Source: Flavobacteriales bacterium
Lineage (GTDB): Bacteria > Bacteroidota > Bacteroidia > Flavobacteriales_D > Crocinitomicaceae
Assembly: GCA_018665005.1 (NCBI GenBank)
Contig: JABJEE010000132.1
Location: forward strand, 1-7,074
Direction: 5' to 3'
DNA length: 7,074 nucleotides
Shown: positions 1 to 6,312 of the stretch, piece by piece
How positions within the stretch are numbered: position 1 is the first letter of the stretch
How the letters are laid out: every line of letters starts with the position of its first letter
Notes under the pieces: model-generated
What the model saw: the letters and a program-made list of their open reading frames with translations, nothing else
The model's database searches: none
What the model was told of the DNA's origin: nothing
Position numbers and translations under genes: made by a program

Positions 1-341
1 ATATAAACTTCTCCTGCACCATCTTTAATCGCTCGGCTCGCATTAACAACGGCTGCCATACCCGAGGCGCAAAGTCGATTTACGGTTTCCCCTCCTGCCG
101 AAACAGGTAATCCTGCAAGTAAACTCGCCATACGAGCAATATTCCTATTGTCCTCTCCTGCCTGGTTGGCACACCCCATCAGTACATCTTCTACCTGACC
201 AAAATCAAAATCTGGATGTCGTTCCATTAAACTTTTAATTGCAAAAGCAGCAAGATCGTCCGCTCTAACTGGTGCTAATGATCCTCCAAAGTTACCAATT
301 GCCGTTCTAATTCCGTCAACAATAAAAGTTTGCTTACTCAT
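1..341 (-). CDS. Thiolase (acetyl-CoA acyltransferase), 3-oxoadipyl-CoA thiolase-like, N-terminal part
   Basis: This is the N-terminal 113 residues of a thiolase; the gene runs off the left edge of the window (bases 1-2 are an incomplete codon). Thiolases cleave 3-ketoacyl-CoA with free CoA to give acetyl-CoA and a shortened acyl-CoA, in the cytoplasm. The start MSKQTFIVDGIRTAIG matches the family N-terminus. The stretch GCANQAGEDNRNIARM (residues 56-71) is characteristic of PcaF/PaaJ-type 3-oxoadipyl-CoA thiolases of the beta-ketoadipate and phenylacetate routes. The acylated cysteine is C91 in NRLCASGMAA; many family members have LCGSG here, so A92 is a minor variation. The exact substrate cannot be fixed from a third of the protein, and a fatty-acid beta-oxidation thiolase remains possible. 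The ATG has an A/T-rich leader and no Shine-Dalgarno sequence. The gene is divergent from the GlcD-like gene. Confidence 0.93.
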   Translation of the reverse strand, partial: MSKQTFIVDGIRTAIGNFGGSLAPVRADDLAAFAIKSLMERHPDFDFGQVEDVLMGCANQAGEDNRNIARMASLLAGLPVSAGGETVNRLCASGMAAVVNASRAIKDGAGEVY

Positions 342-387
342 AAAAATGTTTTGACATAAAAGTAATATTTTCAATGAATAGACTGAT

Positions 388-416
388 CAAATCTATGTAT
401 ATTGTTACTTTTGAAA
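388..416 (-). promoter_or_regulatory. Candidate promoter for the thiolase gene
   Basis: Read on the minus strand, TAGATTTG at 395-388 is an exact match to the Bacteroidota -7 consensus TAnnTTTG. It is preceded, after 17 bases, by TTTC at 416-413, three of four matches to the -33 TTTG. It would start transcription about 40 bases before the thiolase ATG. The motif is short and the region AT-rich, so this is a pattern match only. Confidence 0.4.
406..413 (+). promoter_or_regulatory. Candidate -7 element for the GlcD-like gene
   Basis: TACTTTTG at 406-413 matches the Bacteroidota -7 consensus TAnnTTTG exactly and ends 16 bases before the ATG at 430, so the leader would be roughly 10 bases. No good -33 TTTG is present; the best placed sequence is CTGA around 383-386. 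It lies just beside the thiolase -33 element on the other strand, so the two promoters would overlap. Confidence 0.4.
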
Positions 417-429
417 TTGGTATTTAGCT

Positions 430-1830
430 ATGAAAAAGTACACTAAACTCTCAGACCAAGACATTTCATTTTTTGAAACGGTATACGGAGATCGAATGAT
501 CACTGACAAGGAATTCATGTCAACTTATGCGCAAGACGAAACTGAAGATTTAATATACTATCCAGCAGTTGTTGTGATACCCATAAGTACCAAAGAAGTT
601 TCCAACACATTAAAATATTGTTCTGAAAACAAAATCCCAGTAACTCCGGCAGGTGCAAGAACAGGATTAAGCGGTGGGAGTTTACCCATTTTTGGAGGAG
701 TTCTTCTCTCATCGGAAAAGCTGAATAGAATAATTGAAATAGACGAAAAAAACCATCAAGTAGTTACTGAACCAGGAGTAATTACAGAAGTTTTACAAGA
801 TGCTGTAAAAGCTAAGGGATTGTTTTACCCTCCAGACCCTGCAAGTAAGGGGTCGTGTTTTATAGGCGGAAACATTGCGGAAAACTCTGGAGGTCCTAAA
901 GCGGTTAAATATGGCGTTACTGCAGATTACGTACTCAATCTTGAACTTGTACTTCCTAATGGAGAAATTATATGGACAGGTGCGAATGTTTTAAAGAATG
1001 CCACAGGCTACAATTTAACACAACTCATCGTTGGATCTGAAGGCACATTGGGCATGGTTACCAAAATAGTTTTAAAGCTAATTCCACACCCAACAAATGA
1101 CTTACTTATGCTGGTTCCGTTTTTTGACGCTGAAAAAGCATGTGAAGCAGTTGCAGCCATTTTCAGAGCTGGAATTACACCCAGTGGTTTAGAGTTTATG
1201 GAAAGAGACGCTTTAATTTGGACACAAAAATTCACCAATGACACCTCCATTCATGTAGCTGACAACCACGCAGCACATCTTTTGATAGAAGTTGACGGAT
1301 TCGATTCTGAACAACTCATGAAAGAATGCGAAGGAATCATTAATGTTATTGAAGACTTTGAAACGGATGAAATCTTATTTGCTGATTCTGCAGCTCAAAA
1401 AGATACCTTATGGAGCCTGAGAAGAAAGGTTGGAGAGGCGGTAAAGGCGCAATCAACATACAAAGAAGAAGACACAGTTGTTCCTAGATTTGAACTTCCT
1501 AAGCTATTAAATAAAATAAAAAGTATTGGGGATTCATATGGGTTCAAATCCGTTTGTTATGGCCATGCAGGTGATGGGAATTTACATGTCAACATCATTA
1601 AAGGAGATTTAACTGATGACCAATGGGAAAATGAGTTGCCCAAGGCTATTAGAGAATTGTTTTCAGAGGTTGTGAAGCTTGGAGGAACTCTTTCTGGAGA
1701 GCACGGAATAGGACTGGTTCAAAAACCTTACATGGACATTGCTTTCCCAAACATCACTCTTCAGATTATGCGTGATATAAAACAAGTATTTGACCCAAAA
1801 GGAATTATGAATCCAGGTAAGATTTTTTAA
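430..1830 (+). CDS. glcD: GlcD-type FAD-linked oxidase (glycolate / D-lactate / D-2-hydroxyacid dehydrogenase)
   Basis: A 466-residue flavoprotein of the VAO/GlcD family that oxidises a 2-hydroxyacid to the 2-oxoacid. The N-terminal FAD-binding domain (about residues 40-220) shows the PAGARTGLSGG loop (73-83), PPDPASKGSC (134-143), GGNIAENSGGPKAVKYG (146-162) and GSEGTLGMVTK (202-212). The C-terminal FAD-oxidase domain (about 225-465) holds WSLRRKVGEA (328-337), GHAGDGNLHVN (378-388), SGEHGIG (422-428) and the terminal DPKGIMNPGKIF. By comparison with D-2-hydroxyglutarate and D-lactate dehydrogenases, H379, H386 and E424 are the probable divalent-metal ligands. It is full length, with no frameshift. 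No GlcE or GlcF partner lies beside it, so it may work alone, for example as a quinone- or ETF-linked D-lactate or D-2-hydroxyglutarate dehydrogenase; the name glcD denotes the family, not a proven glycolate substrate. The start has no Shine-Dalgarno. Its stop codon overlaps that of the convergent membrane-protein gene. Confidence 0.9.
   Translation: MKKYTKLSDQDISFFETVYGDRMITDKEFMSTYAQDETEDLIYYPAVVVIPISTKEVSNTLKYCSENKIPVTPAGARTGLSGGSLPIFGGVLLSSEKLNRIIEIDEKNHQVVTEPGVITEVLQDAVKAKGLFYPPDPASKGSCFIGGNIAENSGGPKAVKYGVTADYVLNLELVLPNGEIIWTGANVLKNATGYNLTQLIVGSEGTLGMVTKIVLKLIPHPTNDLLMLVPFFDAEKACEAVAAIFRAGITPSGLEFMERDALIWTQKFTNDTSIHVADNHAAHLLIEVDGFDSEQLMKECEGIINVIEDFETDEILFADSAAQKDTLWSLRRKVGEAVKAQSTYKEEDTVVPRFELPKLLNKIKSIGDSYGFKSVCYGHAGDGNLHVNIIKGDLTDDQWENELPKAIRELFSEVVKLGGTLSGEHGIGLVQKPYMDIAFPNITLQIMRDIKQVFDPKGIMNPGKIF
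1827..1830. other. Overlapping stop codons of convergent genes
   Basis: The palindrome TTAA at 1827-1830 supplies TAA (1828-1830) to the plus-strand GlcD-like gene and TAA (1829-1827) to the minus-strand membrane-protein gene. There is no intergenic space and I see no hairpin with a T-run on either side, so the terminators, if any, must lie inside the opposing coding sequence. Confidence 0.9.
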
Positions 1831-2348
1831 TCTTCTAAATCAGAGCTTGTAGGTTGCATCCAATTTAAATATCTCGAATACAAGAATATAAACAACAATG
1901 AAACCATTCCATTTGCTACCAGAAGCATTATTGGTACGTCAGATGGATTGATGATGAAATAGTATTGAATCAAGGTCAAAAAAGAGTAAATAATATACAT
2001 GTGAAACCCTATTTTTAAACCTCTAAACATATAAATAGCCGCGGCTAATCCCAGCGCATAAAACACCAAAGAAATTGAGTTAAAGAACACAAAATTCTCA
2101 ATTGTAGACGCTGTGATTTTTTCCATCTTTTCGATTAACTCTATTAAAAAAGAAGAATCTAATTCTTTTGCAGCTTTCATGGATTTTGCCATCTCCAATT
2201 TCATTTTTTTTATTTGACTTGCATTAGGCGCCCCACTCAATATATTTGTAAAGGATTGCAATATGCCTAAGGAAGTTGAGATTGATGTCAATATAAACAA
2301 CACCCACAATCCTGTTGGACGTTTGACTCCACTTTGCTCTTCTGTCAT
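1827..2348 (-). CDS. Small four-helix membrane protein, function unknown
   Basis: A 173-residue protein I do not recognise. It has a short cytoplasmic-looking N-terminus (MTEEQSGVKRPTG), a hydrophobic segment at about 13-36, a charged, probably helical stretch rich in K, E and M (about 44-80), and three more hydrophobic segments at about 84-108, 114-134 and 138-160, followed by an acidic tail. This suggests an inner-membrane protein with four helices and one soluble helical loop. No catalytic motif is visible. The frame is open upstream to an ATG at 2417, but that would overlap hutH by 62 bases; I chose the ATG at 2348, 7 bases after the hutH stop, which matches the tight spacing of the genes before it. 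It is the last gene of the fabG-hemB-hutH unit. The position does not reveal its role. Confidence 0.8.
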   Translation of the reverse strand: MTEEQSGVKRPTGLWVLFILTSISTSLGILQSFTNILSGAPNASQIKKMKLEMAKSMKAAKELDSSFLIELIEKMEKITASTIENFVFFNSISLVFYALGLAAAIYMFRGLKIGFHMYIIYSFLTLIQYYFIINPSDVPIMLLVANGMVSLLFIFLYSRYLNWMQPTSSDLED

Positions 2349-2355
2349 TTTTGAT

Positions 2356-3834
2356 TTATTTAAATAAATAATCTTTAGATTTTTTAATGTCTTCAGAAAT
2401 GATTCTGTCCTCATCAATAAAAGGTACGACTTCTCGATAAGCTGAAAGAAGTATTTCGTTTTCTGTAGATGTTTTAGATGGTCTTCTAAACTCCATGGCT
2501 TGAGAGGCGCACAGTAGCTCTATTCCCAAAATATTTTTAACATTTTGAATAACCCTGTATAACTTTGTTCCTGCATTTGCCCCCATGCTCACATGGTCTT
2601 CTTGTCCATTACTAGAATCGATTGTATCTACCGATGCTGGTGTACACAACTGTTTATTTTGACTCACAAGAGATGCGCAGGAATACTGTGCAATCATAAG
2701 ACCAGAGTTTAAACCCGGGTTCTTAACTAAAAAAGCAGGCAAGCCTTTCTCTCCTGAAATAAGCTTATAGGTTCTTCTTTCAGAATTACTTCCCAATTCA
2801 GATAAAGCAATAGCTAAAAAATCCAAAGAAAGCGCCAATGGTTGGCCATGAAAATTACCTGCTGAAATGATCTCATCAGAATCAGGAAAAATGGTTGGGT
2901 TATCAGTAACCGCATTCATTTCATTTTCAACAATATTTTTACAATAATCAATTGTATCAAGACTAGCTCCGTGTATTTGAGGAATACATCTTAAAGAATA
3001 CGGATCTTGAACATGTTCCTTTTTCATCTTAAACAACTCGCTATCCTTTAATCTTTCCGAAATGTATTCTGCAACTTTGATTTGTCCATTCTGCTTTCTC
3101 AATAAGTTGACATTGCTCTTAAACGGTGTCATCAAACCACCTAATGCATCCAAAGAAATTGAGGCGATATTATTGGCTGAGTTAAGAATATCCATTCCTG
3201 CAGCAACTGAATAAGATAAGAACGCAGACATAAATTGCGTACCATTTAAAAGCGCTAAACCTTCTTTGGCTTGAAGTGAAACCGGATTTCTATTCAACTC
3301 TCTAAACACCTCTGATGTTCGTCTTCGGTTTCCTTTATAAATCACTTCGCCCTCGCCAATTAAAGAAAGAGACATATGCGCCAAAGGTGCCAAATCTCCA
3401 GAAGCACCTAGACTCCCCAATTCATAAATTACGGGTAAAATATTTTCATTATAAAGAAACAAAATCTGCTCTATGGTTTCAAGATGAACACCTGAATGCC
3501 CTTTAGAAAGCCCAATGGCTTTTAACAATAAAATACGTTTGGTGATATTTTCAGATACTACAGCGCCTACACCGCATGCATGTGAACGCACCAAATTCAA
3601 TTGAAGTTGTTCCAGTTCGTGATTGCCAATAACTGTATTGCACAATGATCCAAAGCCAGTATTGATTCCGTAAATGACATTGCTTTCTGTAGTCAGCTTG
3701 TGATGCAAGTAATCATAACATTTCTGAACAGCCTCCTTCGCGTTTTCACCTAGTTCTATCCTACAACCAGTTGAAAGAACCTTTTCAAAATCGTGGAGGG
3801 TATAATGCTGGTTATTTATATAATGGGTTTCCAT
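2356..3834 (-). CDS. hutH: Histidine ammonia-lyase
   Basis: A 492-residue aromatic amino acid ammonia-lyase, close to the usual HutH length of about 500. HutH deaminates L-histidine to trans-urocanate, the first step of histidine breakdown, in the cytoplasm. The MIO electrophile forms from A144-S145-G146 in GSLGASGDLAPLAHM. Other active-site residues can be matched to the Pseudomonas enzyme: Y55 (YGINTGFG), S84-H85 (VRSHACGVG), N198 (NGTQ), Y279 and R282 (QDPYSLRCIPQ), F328 (GNFHGQP) and E412 (SNGQEDHVSMGAN). The SH pair and E412 favour histidine as substrate; tyrosine ammonia-lyases of flexirubin clusters, for example in Flavobacterium, carry Q instead of this E. The rest of the hut pathway (urocanase, imidazolonepropionase, HutG/HutF) is not in the window. 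The ATG lies 4 bases after the hemB stop and the stop is 7 bases before the membrane-protein ATG, which implies co-transcription. Confidence 0.93.
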   Translation of the reverse strand: METHYINNQHYTLHDFEKVLSTGCRIELGENAKEAVQKCYDYLHHKLTTESNVIYGINTGFGSLCNTVIGNHELEQLQLNLVRSHACGVGAVVSENITKRILLLKAIGLSKGHSGVHLETIEQILFLYNENILPVIYELGSLGASGDLAPLAHMSLSLIGEGEVIYKGNRRRTSEVFRELNRNPVSLQAKEGLALLNGTQFMSAFLSYSVAAGMDILNSANNIASISLDALGGLMTPFKSNVNLLRKQNGQIKVAEYISERLKDSELFKMKKEHVQDPYSLRCIPQIHGASLDTIDYCKNIVENEMNAVTDNPTIFPDSDEIISAGNFHGQPLALSLDFLAIALSELGSNSERRTYKLISGEKGLPAFLVKNPGLNSGLMIAQYSCASLVSQNKQLCTPASVDTIDSSNGQEDHVSMGANAGTKLYRVIQNVKNILGIELLCASQAMEFRRPSKTSTENEILLSAYREVVPFIDEDRIISEDIKKSKDYLFK

Positions 3835-3838
3835 ATAA

Positions 3839-4810
3839 TCAGCTTCTGATCATTTGTGCGAAGTCCTTCGCAAAATAAGTTAGTATTCCTTCTGCTCCCG
3901 CCCTTCTAATGGACAATAGCATTTCATATACTGCAGCATTATAATCAAGCCAACCATTTCTTGAAGCGGCATGAACCATCGCGTATTCCCCACTTACATT
4001 GTATGCGGTTACAGGTGTTGGGTAATGCTCTTTCAGCAGGTGAATCACATCTAAATAACACAAAGCTGGTTTTACCATAATCATATCAGCACCCTCTTCT
4101 ATATCTAAACCAGCCTCTACAATGGCTTCCATTTTATTGGCTGGATTCATTTGATATGTTTTTTTGTCACCCGACTTTGGAGTGGAGTTTAATGCGTCAC
4201 GAAAAGGCCCATAAAATGAACTCGCATATTTTGCCGTATATGACATGATGCTCGTTTCTGAAAACCCATGTTCATCTAATGCCTCTCTAATGACACCAAC
4301 CCGTCCATCCATCATATCAGAAGGACCAATAATGTCTATGCCCGCTTCAGCTTGTGCTACTGACATTTTAGCAAGAATTGGCAGGGTCTTATCATTTACT
4401 ATTTTACCATTCTCCACAAGACCATCATGACCATCTGATGAATAAGGATCTAAGGCAACGTCACTCATTAATACAGCCTCTGGAAATTTTGATTTGATTT
4501 CGCGAATGGCCTTTAAATAGAAATTATTTGGATCATAGCTTAGTGTTGCCGTTTTATCTTTTAATCGATCCTCGACTGCAGGAAAAATATCAAACACCCT
4601 TATACCCAGCTTCAAACATTCTTCAATTTCAGACAATAAAAGATCTATTGACCACCTGTAAATATTTGGAAGTGAAGGAATGTCCTCTTTGATTTTATTC
4701 CCATCCTTTAAAAACATCGGGTAAATCAAATTGTCAGTACTCAACTGAGTTTCCTGAACCATGTCACGAATCGCAGCGTTTTTTCTATTTCTCCTTGGAC
4801 GTATATTCAT
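3839..4810 (-). CDS. hemB: Porphobilinogen synthase (delta-aminolevulinic acid dehydratase)
   Basis: A 323-residue full-length HemB, which condenses two 5-aminolevulinate molecules to porphobilinogen, an early step common to all tetrapyrroles, in the cytoplasm. The two Schiff-base lysines are visible: K194 in SYTAKYASSFYGPFRDA and K247 in MIMVKPALCYLDV. The metal-site region is SDVALDPYSSDGHDG (116-130): the three cysteines that bind catalytic zinc in E. coli and animal enzymes are replaced by A119, D121 and D129, as in the Mg-type, zinc-independent enzymes of Pseudomonas and plants. Other family signatures include GPSDMMDGRVGVIREALDE (162-180) and NVSGEYAMV (271-279). It sits 4 bases after the fabG stop and 4 bases before the hutH ATG, so expression probably depends on a promoter ahead of fabG or further upstream. 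No other hem gene is in view. Confidence 0.97.
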   Translation of the reverse strand: MNIRPRRNRKNAAIRDMVQETQLSTDNLIYPMFLKDGNKIKEDIPSLPNIYRWSIDLLLSEIEECLKLGIRVFDIFPAVEDRLKDKTATLSYDPNNFYLKAIREIKSKFPEAVLMSDVALDPYSSDGHDGLVENGKIVNDKTLPILAKMSVAQAEAGIDIIGPSDMMDGRVGVIREALDEHGFSETSIMSYTAKYASSFYGPFRDALNSTPKSGDKKTYQMNPANKMEAIVEAGLDIEEGADMIMVKPALCYLDVIHLLKEHYPTPVTAYNVSGEYAMVHAASRNGWLDYNAAVYEMLLSIRRAGAEGILTYFAKDFAQMIRS

Positions 4811-4814
4811 TTGA

Positions 4815-5561
4815 TTACATTAACATTCCACCACAAACATGAAGCGTCTGCCCTGTTACATATGCCGACATATCTGAAGCTAAAAACACAGTAGCGTTGG
4901 CAACATCAAGCGGGCTACCTCCCCTTTTGAGAGGAATACCGTTTCTCCATTCCTCAACCACCTTTTGATCTAAGGCTTCAGTCATTTCTGTTTCAATAAA
5001 CCCAGGTGCTATTGCATTACATCTAATATTTCTAGAGCCCAATTCTGCAGCAACTGATTTTGTAAAACCAATCAACCCTGCTTTAGAAGCAGCATAATTT
5101 GCTTGCCCCGCATTACCTTTTACACCAACCACTGATGACATGTTGACAATAGAACCTTTCCTTGCTTTTAGCATAGGTCTCTGAACAGCTTTGGTTAAGT
5201 TAAATGCTGATTTTAGATTGGTATTTATTACTTCATCCCATTGCTCCTCTGACATCCTCATAAGTAAAGTGTCTCTTGTGATACCCGCATTATTAACGAG
5301 CACATCAATAGTGCCATATTCAGCTACTACATCATCAACCAGTTTTTGAGCTTCATCAAACTTCGAAGCATCAGACCGAAATCCTTTTGCTTTTCCACCA
5401 TTCGCACTTAGTTCTTTCTCCAAGGCTTCTGCTTTTTCTTTAGAAGACAAGTATGTAAAAACAACCGTTGCGCCTTGTTGAACGCATTCTTCCGCTATGG
5501 ATTTACCGATACCTCTTGAAGCTCCGGTAATTATAACAATTTTATTCTCAAGTAATTTCAT
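4815..5561 (-). CDS. fabG: 3-oxoacyl-[ACP] reductase
   Basis: A 248-residue short-chain dehydrogenase/reductase of classical FabG type. It reduces 3-oxoacyl-ACP to (R)-3-hydroxyacyl-ACP with NADPH in fatty acid elongation. The Rossmann nucleotide loop is TGASRGIG (12-19), the NNAG motif is at 90-93, and the catalytic tetrad is N115, S143, Y156 and K160 (QANYAASKAGLIGFTKS). The C-terminal VTGQTLHVCGGMLM matches the FabG ending VTGxTLHVNGGMYM, with C replacing the usual N. Close agreement with housekeeping FabG along the whole length makes it more than a generic SDR, although a dedicated ketoreductase of a secondary pathway cannot be excluded. It is the first gene after a 69-base gap with a candidate promoter and is followed 4 bases later by hemB. 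The ATG leader has no Shine-Dalgarno. Confidence 0.94.
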   Translation of the reverse strand: MKLLENKIVIITGASRGIGKSIAEECVQQGATVVFTYLSSKEKAEALEKELSANGGKAKGFRSDASKFDEAQKLVDDVVAEYGTIDVLVNNAGITRDTLLMRMSEEQWDEVINTNLKSAFNLTKAVQRPMLKARKGSIVNMSSVVGVKGNAGQANYAASKAGLIGFTKSVAAELGSRNIRCNAIAPGFIETEMTEALDQKVVEEWRNGIPLKRGGSPLDVANATVFLASDMSAYVTGQTLHVCGGMLM

Positions 5562-5577
5562 AATTCGTTTTGAGAAA

Positions 5578-5585
5578 CAAATGTA
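5578..5585 (-). promoter_or_regulatory. Candidate -7 promoter element for fabG-hemB-hutH
   Basis: Read on the minus strand, TACATTTG at 5585-5578 matches the Bacteroidota -7 consensus TAnnTTTG and ends 16 bases before the fabG ATG. I find no convincing TTTG at -33. If active, it would let fabG, hemB, hutH and the membrane-protein gene be transcribed independently of the permease pair. Confidence 0.4.
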
Positions 5586-5588
5586 ATC

Positions 5589-5625
5589 AATCCATTAAAA
5601 TTGCGAGAAGATCTTAGAATGGATT
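5589..5625. repeat. Inverted repeat in front of fabG
   Basis: AATCCATT (5589-5596) and AATGGATT (5618-5625) form a perfect 8-base inverted repeat around a 21-base spacer. There is no following T-run in either direction, so it is a poor intrinsic terminator. It lies directly upstream of the candidate -7 element and covers the -33 region, a position that would suit a repressor or activator site. A chance occurrence in AT-rich DNA is possible. Confidence 0.35.
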
Positions 5626-5630
5626 CTTTC

Positions 5631-6311
5631 TTACTTTTGAAATATAGAATCAGAAACCCCTTTATTTACTATGTAATTGGTAATAGTAAGCACAATTGTT
5701 CCCGTTTTTCTTTGCTTTTTTTTTGACGTACTGGATTTGTGGGGGTTGGTTGAAAAACTTTTAGGCATTTTAAACTCTTTGACATCAACCGTGAATTTTA
5801 TTTGAGACGGAAGTCCGTAAGACAACTGAGTCGAATATTGATAATTCACTTTAACTGTGCCACTGCTTCGAGTTGTAATTTCAGACTCTAAAATAACATG
5901 ATGGACTGGATGAACATATAATTTAGCCAGAATGATTTCGCTCGAGCTTTCGTTCGCGATAACGGTAAGAAGTCTGGTATTTGTATTATTAATCATTTTT
6001 GTGCCCGCTTCAACAACCATATAGTTTTTGGGATTTGAAAGAAATATATTTACATCTGTAAACCCCTGTTTTGGAAGTATGGCTATACTCTTTGAAACCA
6101 CTTTAAACTTGTCTTTCTTCTTAAAATAAATCTTGGCTTTAACTGGCAAAGATTTGATCATAGGAACATCTGGTTTTATCAACACTGATGCTGAATAGTC
6201 ATTAACCAGACTCGTTTTCTCTACTACCTTATTCAATAAGTCTTGAGCAGAATCCTGTGCATAGAATGCCCCACTAAACAAACCAATTATTATGATGAAT
6301 ATGTATTTCAT
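5631..6311 (-). CDS. LolA-like exported protein (outer-membrane lipoprotein-sorting protein family)
   Basis: A 226-residue protein with a clear Sec signal peptide: MKYIFIIIIGLFSGAFYA, probable cleavage between A18 and Q19. The mature part begins DSAQDLLNKVVEKTSLVNDYSA (19-41), the helix and turn typical of LolA/RseB-fold carriers, followed by alternating beta strands (about 42-180), including KAKIYFKKKDKFKVVS (58-73) and VKVNYQYS (153-160). The length and opening pattern fit the LolA superfamily, whose members carry lipid-modified proteins or other lipids across the periplasm; sequence alone does not show the cargo. A very basic, polar insert (about 184-204) interrupts the C-terminal strands. 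It begins 1 base after the permease stop, so the two are probably translated together. The assignment as LolA-like is an inference from pattern, and a related periplasmic lipid-binding protein is the main alternative. Confidence 0.7.
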   Translation of the reverse strand: MKYIFIIIIGLFSGAFYAQDSAQDLLNKVVEKTSLVNDYSASVLIKPDVPMIKSLPVKAKIYFKKKDKFKVVSKSIAILPKQGFTDVNIFLSNPKNYMVVEAGTKMINNTNTRLLTVIANESSSEIILAKLYVHPVHHVILESEITTRSSGTVKVNYQYSTQLSYGLPSQIKFTVDVKEFKMPKSFSTNPHKSSTSKKKQRKTGTIVLTITNYIVNKGVSDSIFQK

Positions 6312-6312
6312 G

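Noticed and set aside
515..712. Minus-strand open frame of 65 codons inside the GlcD-like gene
   Set aside because: It lies antisense to the conserved FAD-binding domain, has no recognisable product and is best explained as a shadow frame.
1008..1250. Minus-strand open frame of 80 codons inside the GlcD-like gene
   Set aside because: Antisense to a conserved, intact coding region; no motif, promoter or leader supports it.
2349..2417. Upstream start that would add 23 residues to the small membrane protein
   Set aside because: It would overlap the 3' end of hutH by 62 bases and adds a lysine/isoleucine-rich stretch that is simply hutH read in another frame; the ATG at 2348 fits the operon spacing.
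3315..3506. Plus-strand open frame of 63 codons inside hutH
   Set aside because: It runs opposite the conserved MIO region of hutH and shows no independent coding signs.
4245..4430. Plus-strand open frame of 61 codons inside hemB
   Set aside because: Antisense to conserved HemB residues; composition reflects the complementary gene.
5589..5625. Inverted repeat as an intrinsic terminator after the LolA-like gene
   Set aside because: The stem is AT-rich with a 21-base loop and has no T-run after it on the minus strand; a regulatory site is the better, still weak, reading.
2356..6311. Complete aryl-polyene/flexirubin pigment cluster
   Set aside because: Only a FabG-like, a LolA-like and an ammonia-lyase gene are present; there is no ketosynthase, acyl carrier protein, dehydratase or aryl-CoA ligase, hemB intervenes, and the lyase has histidine-type residues.
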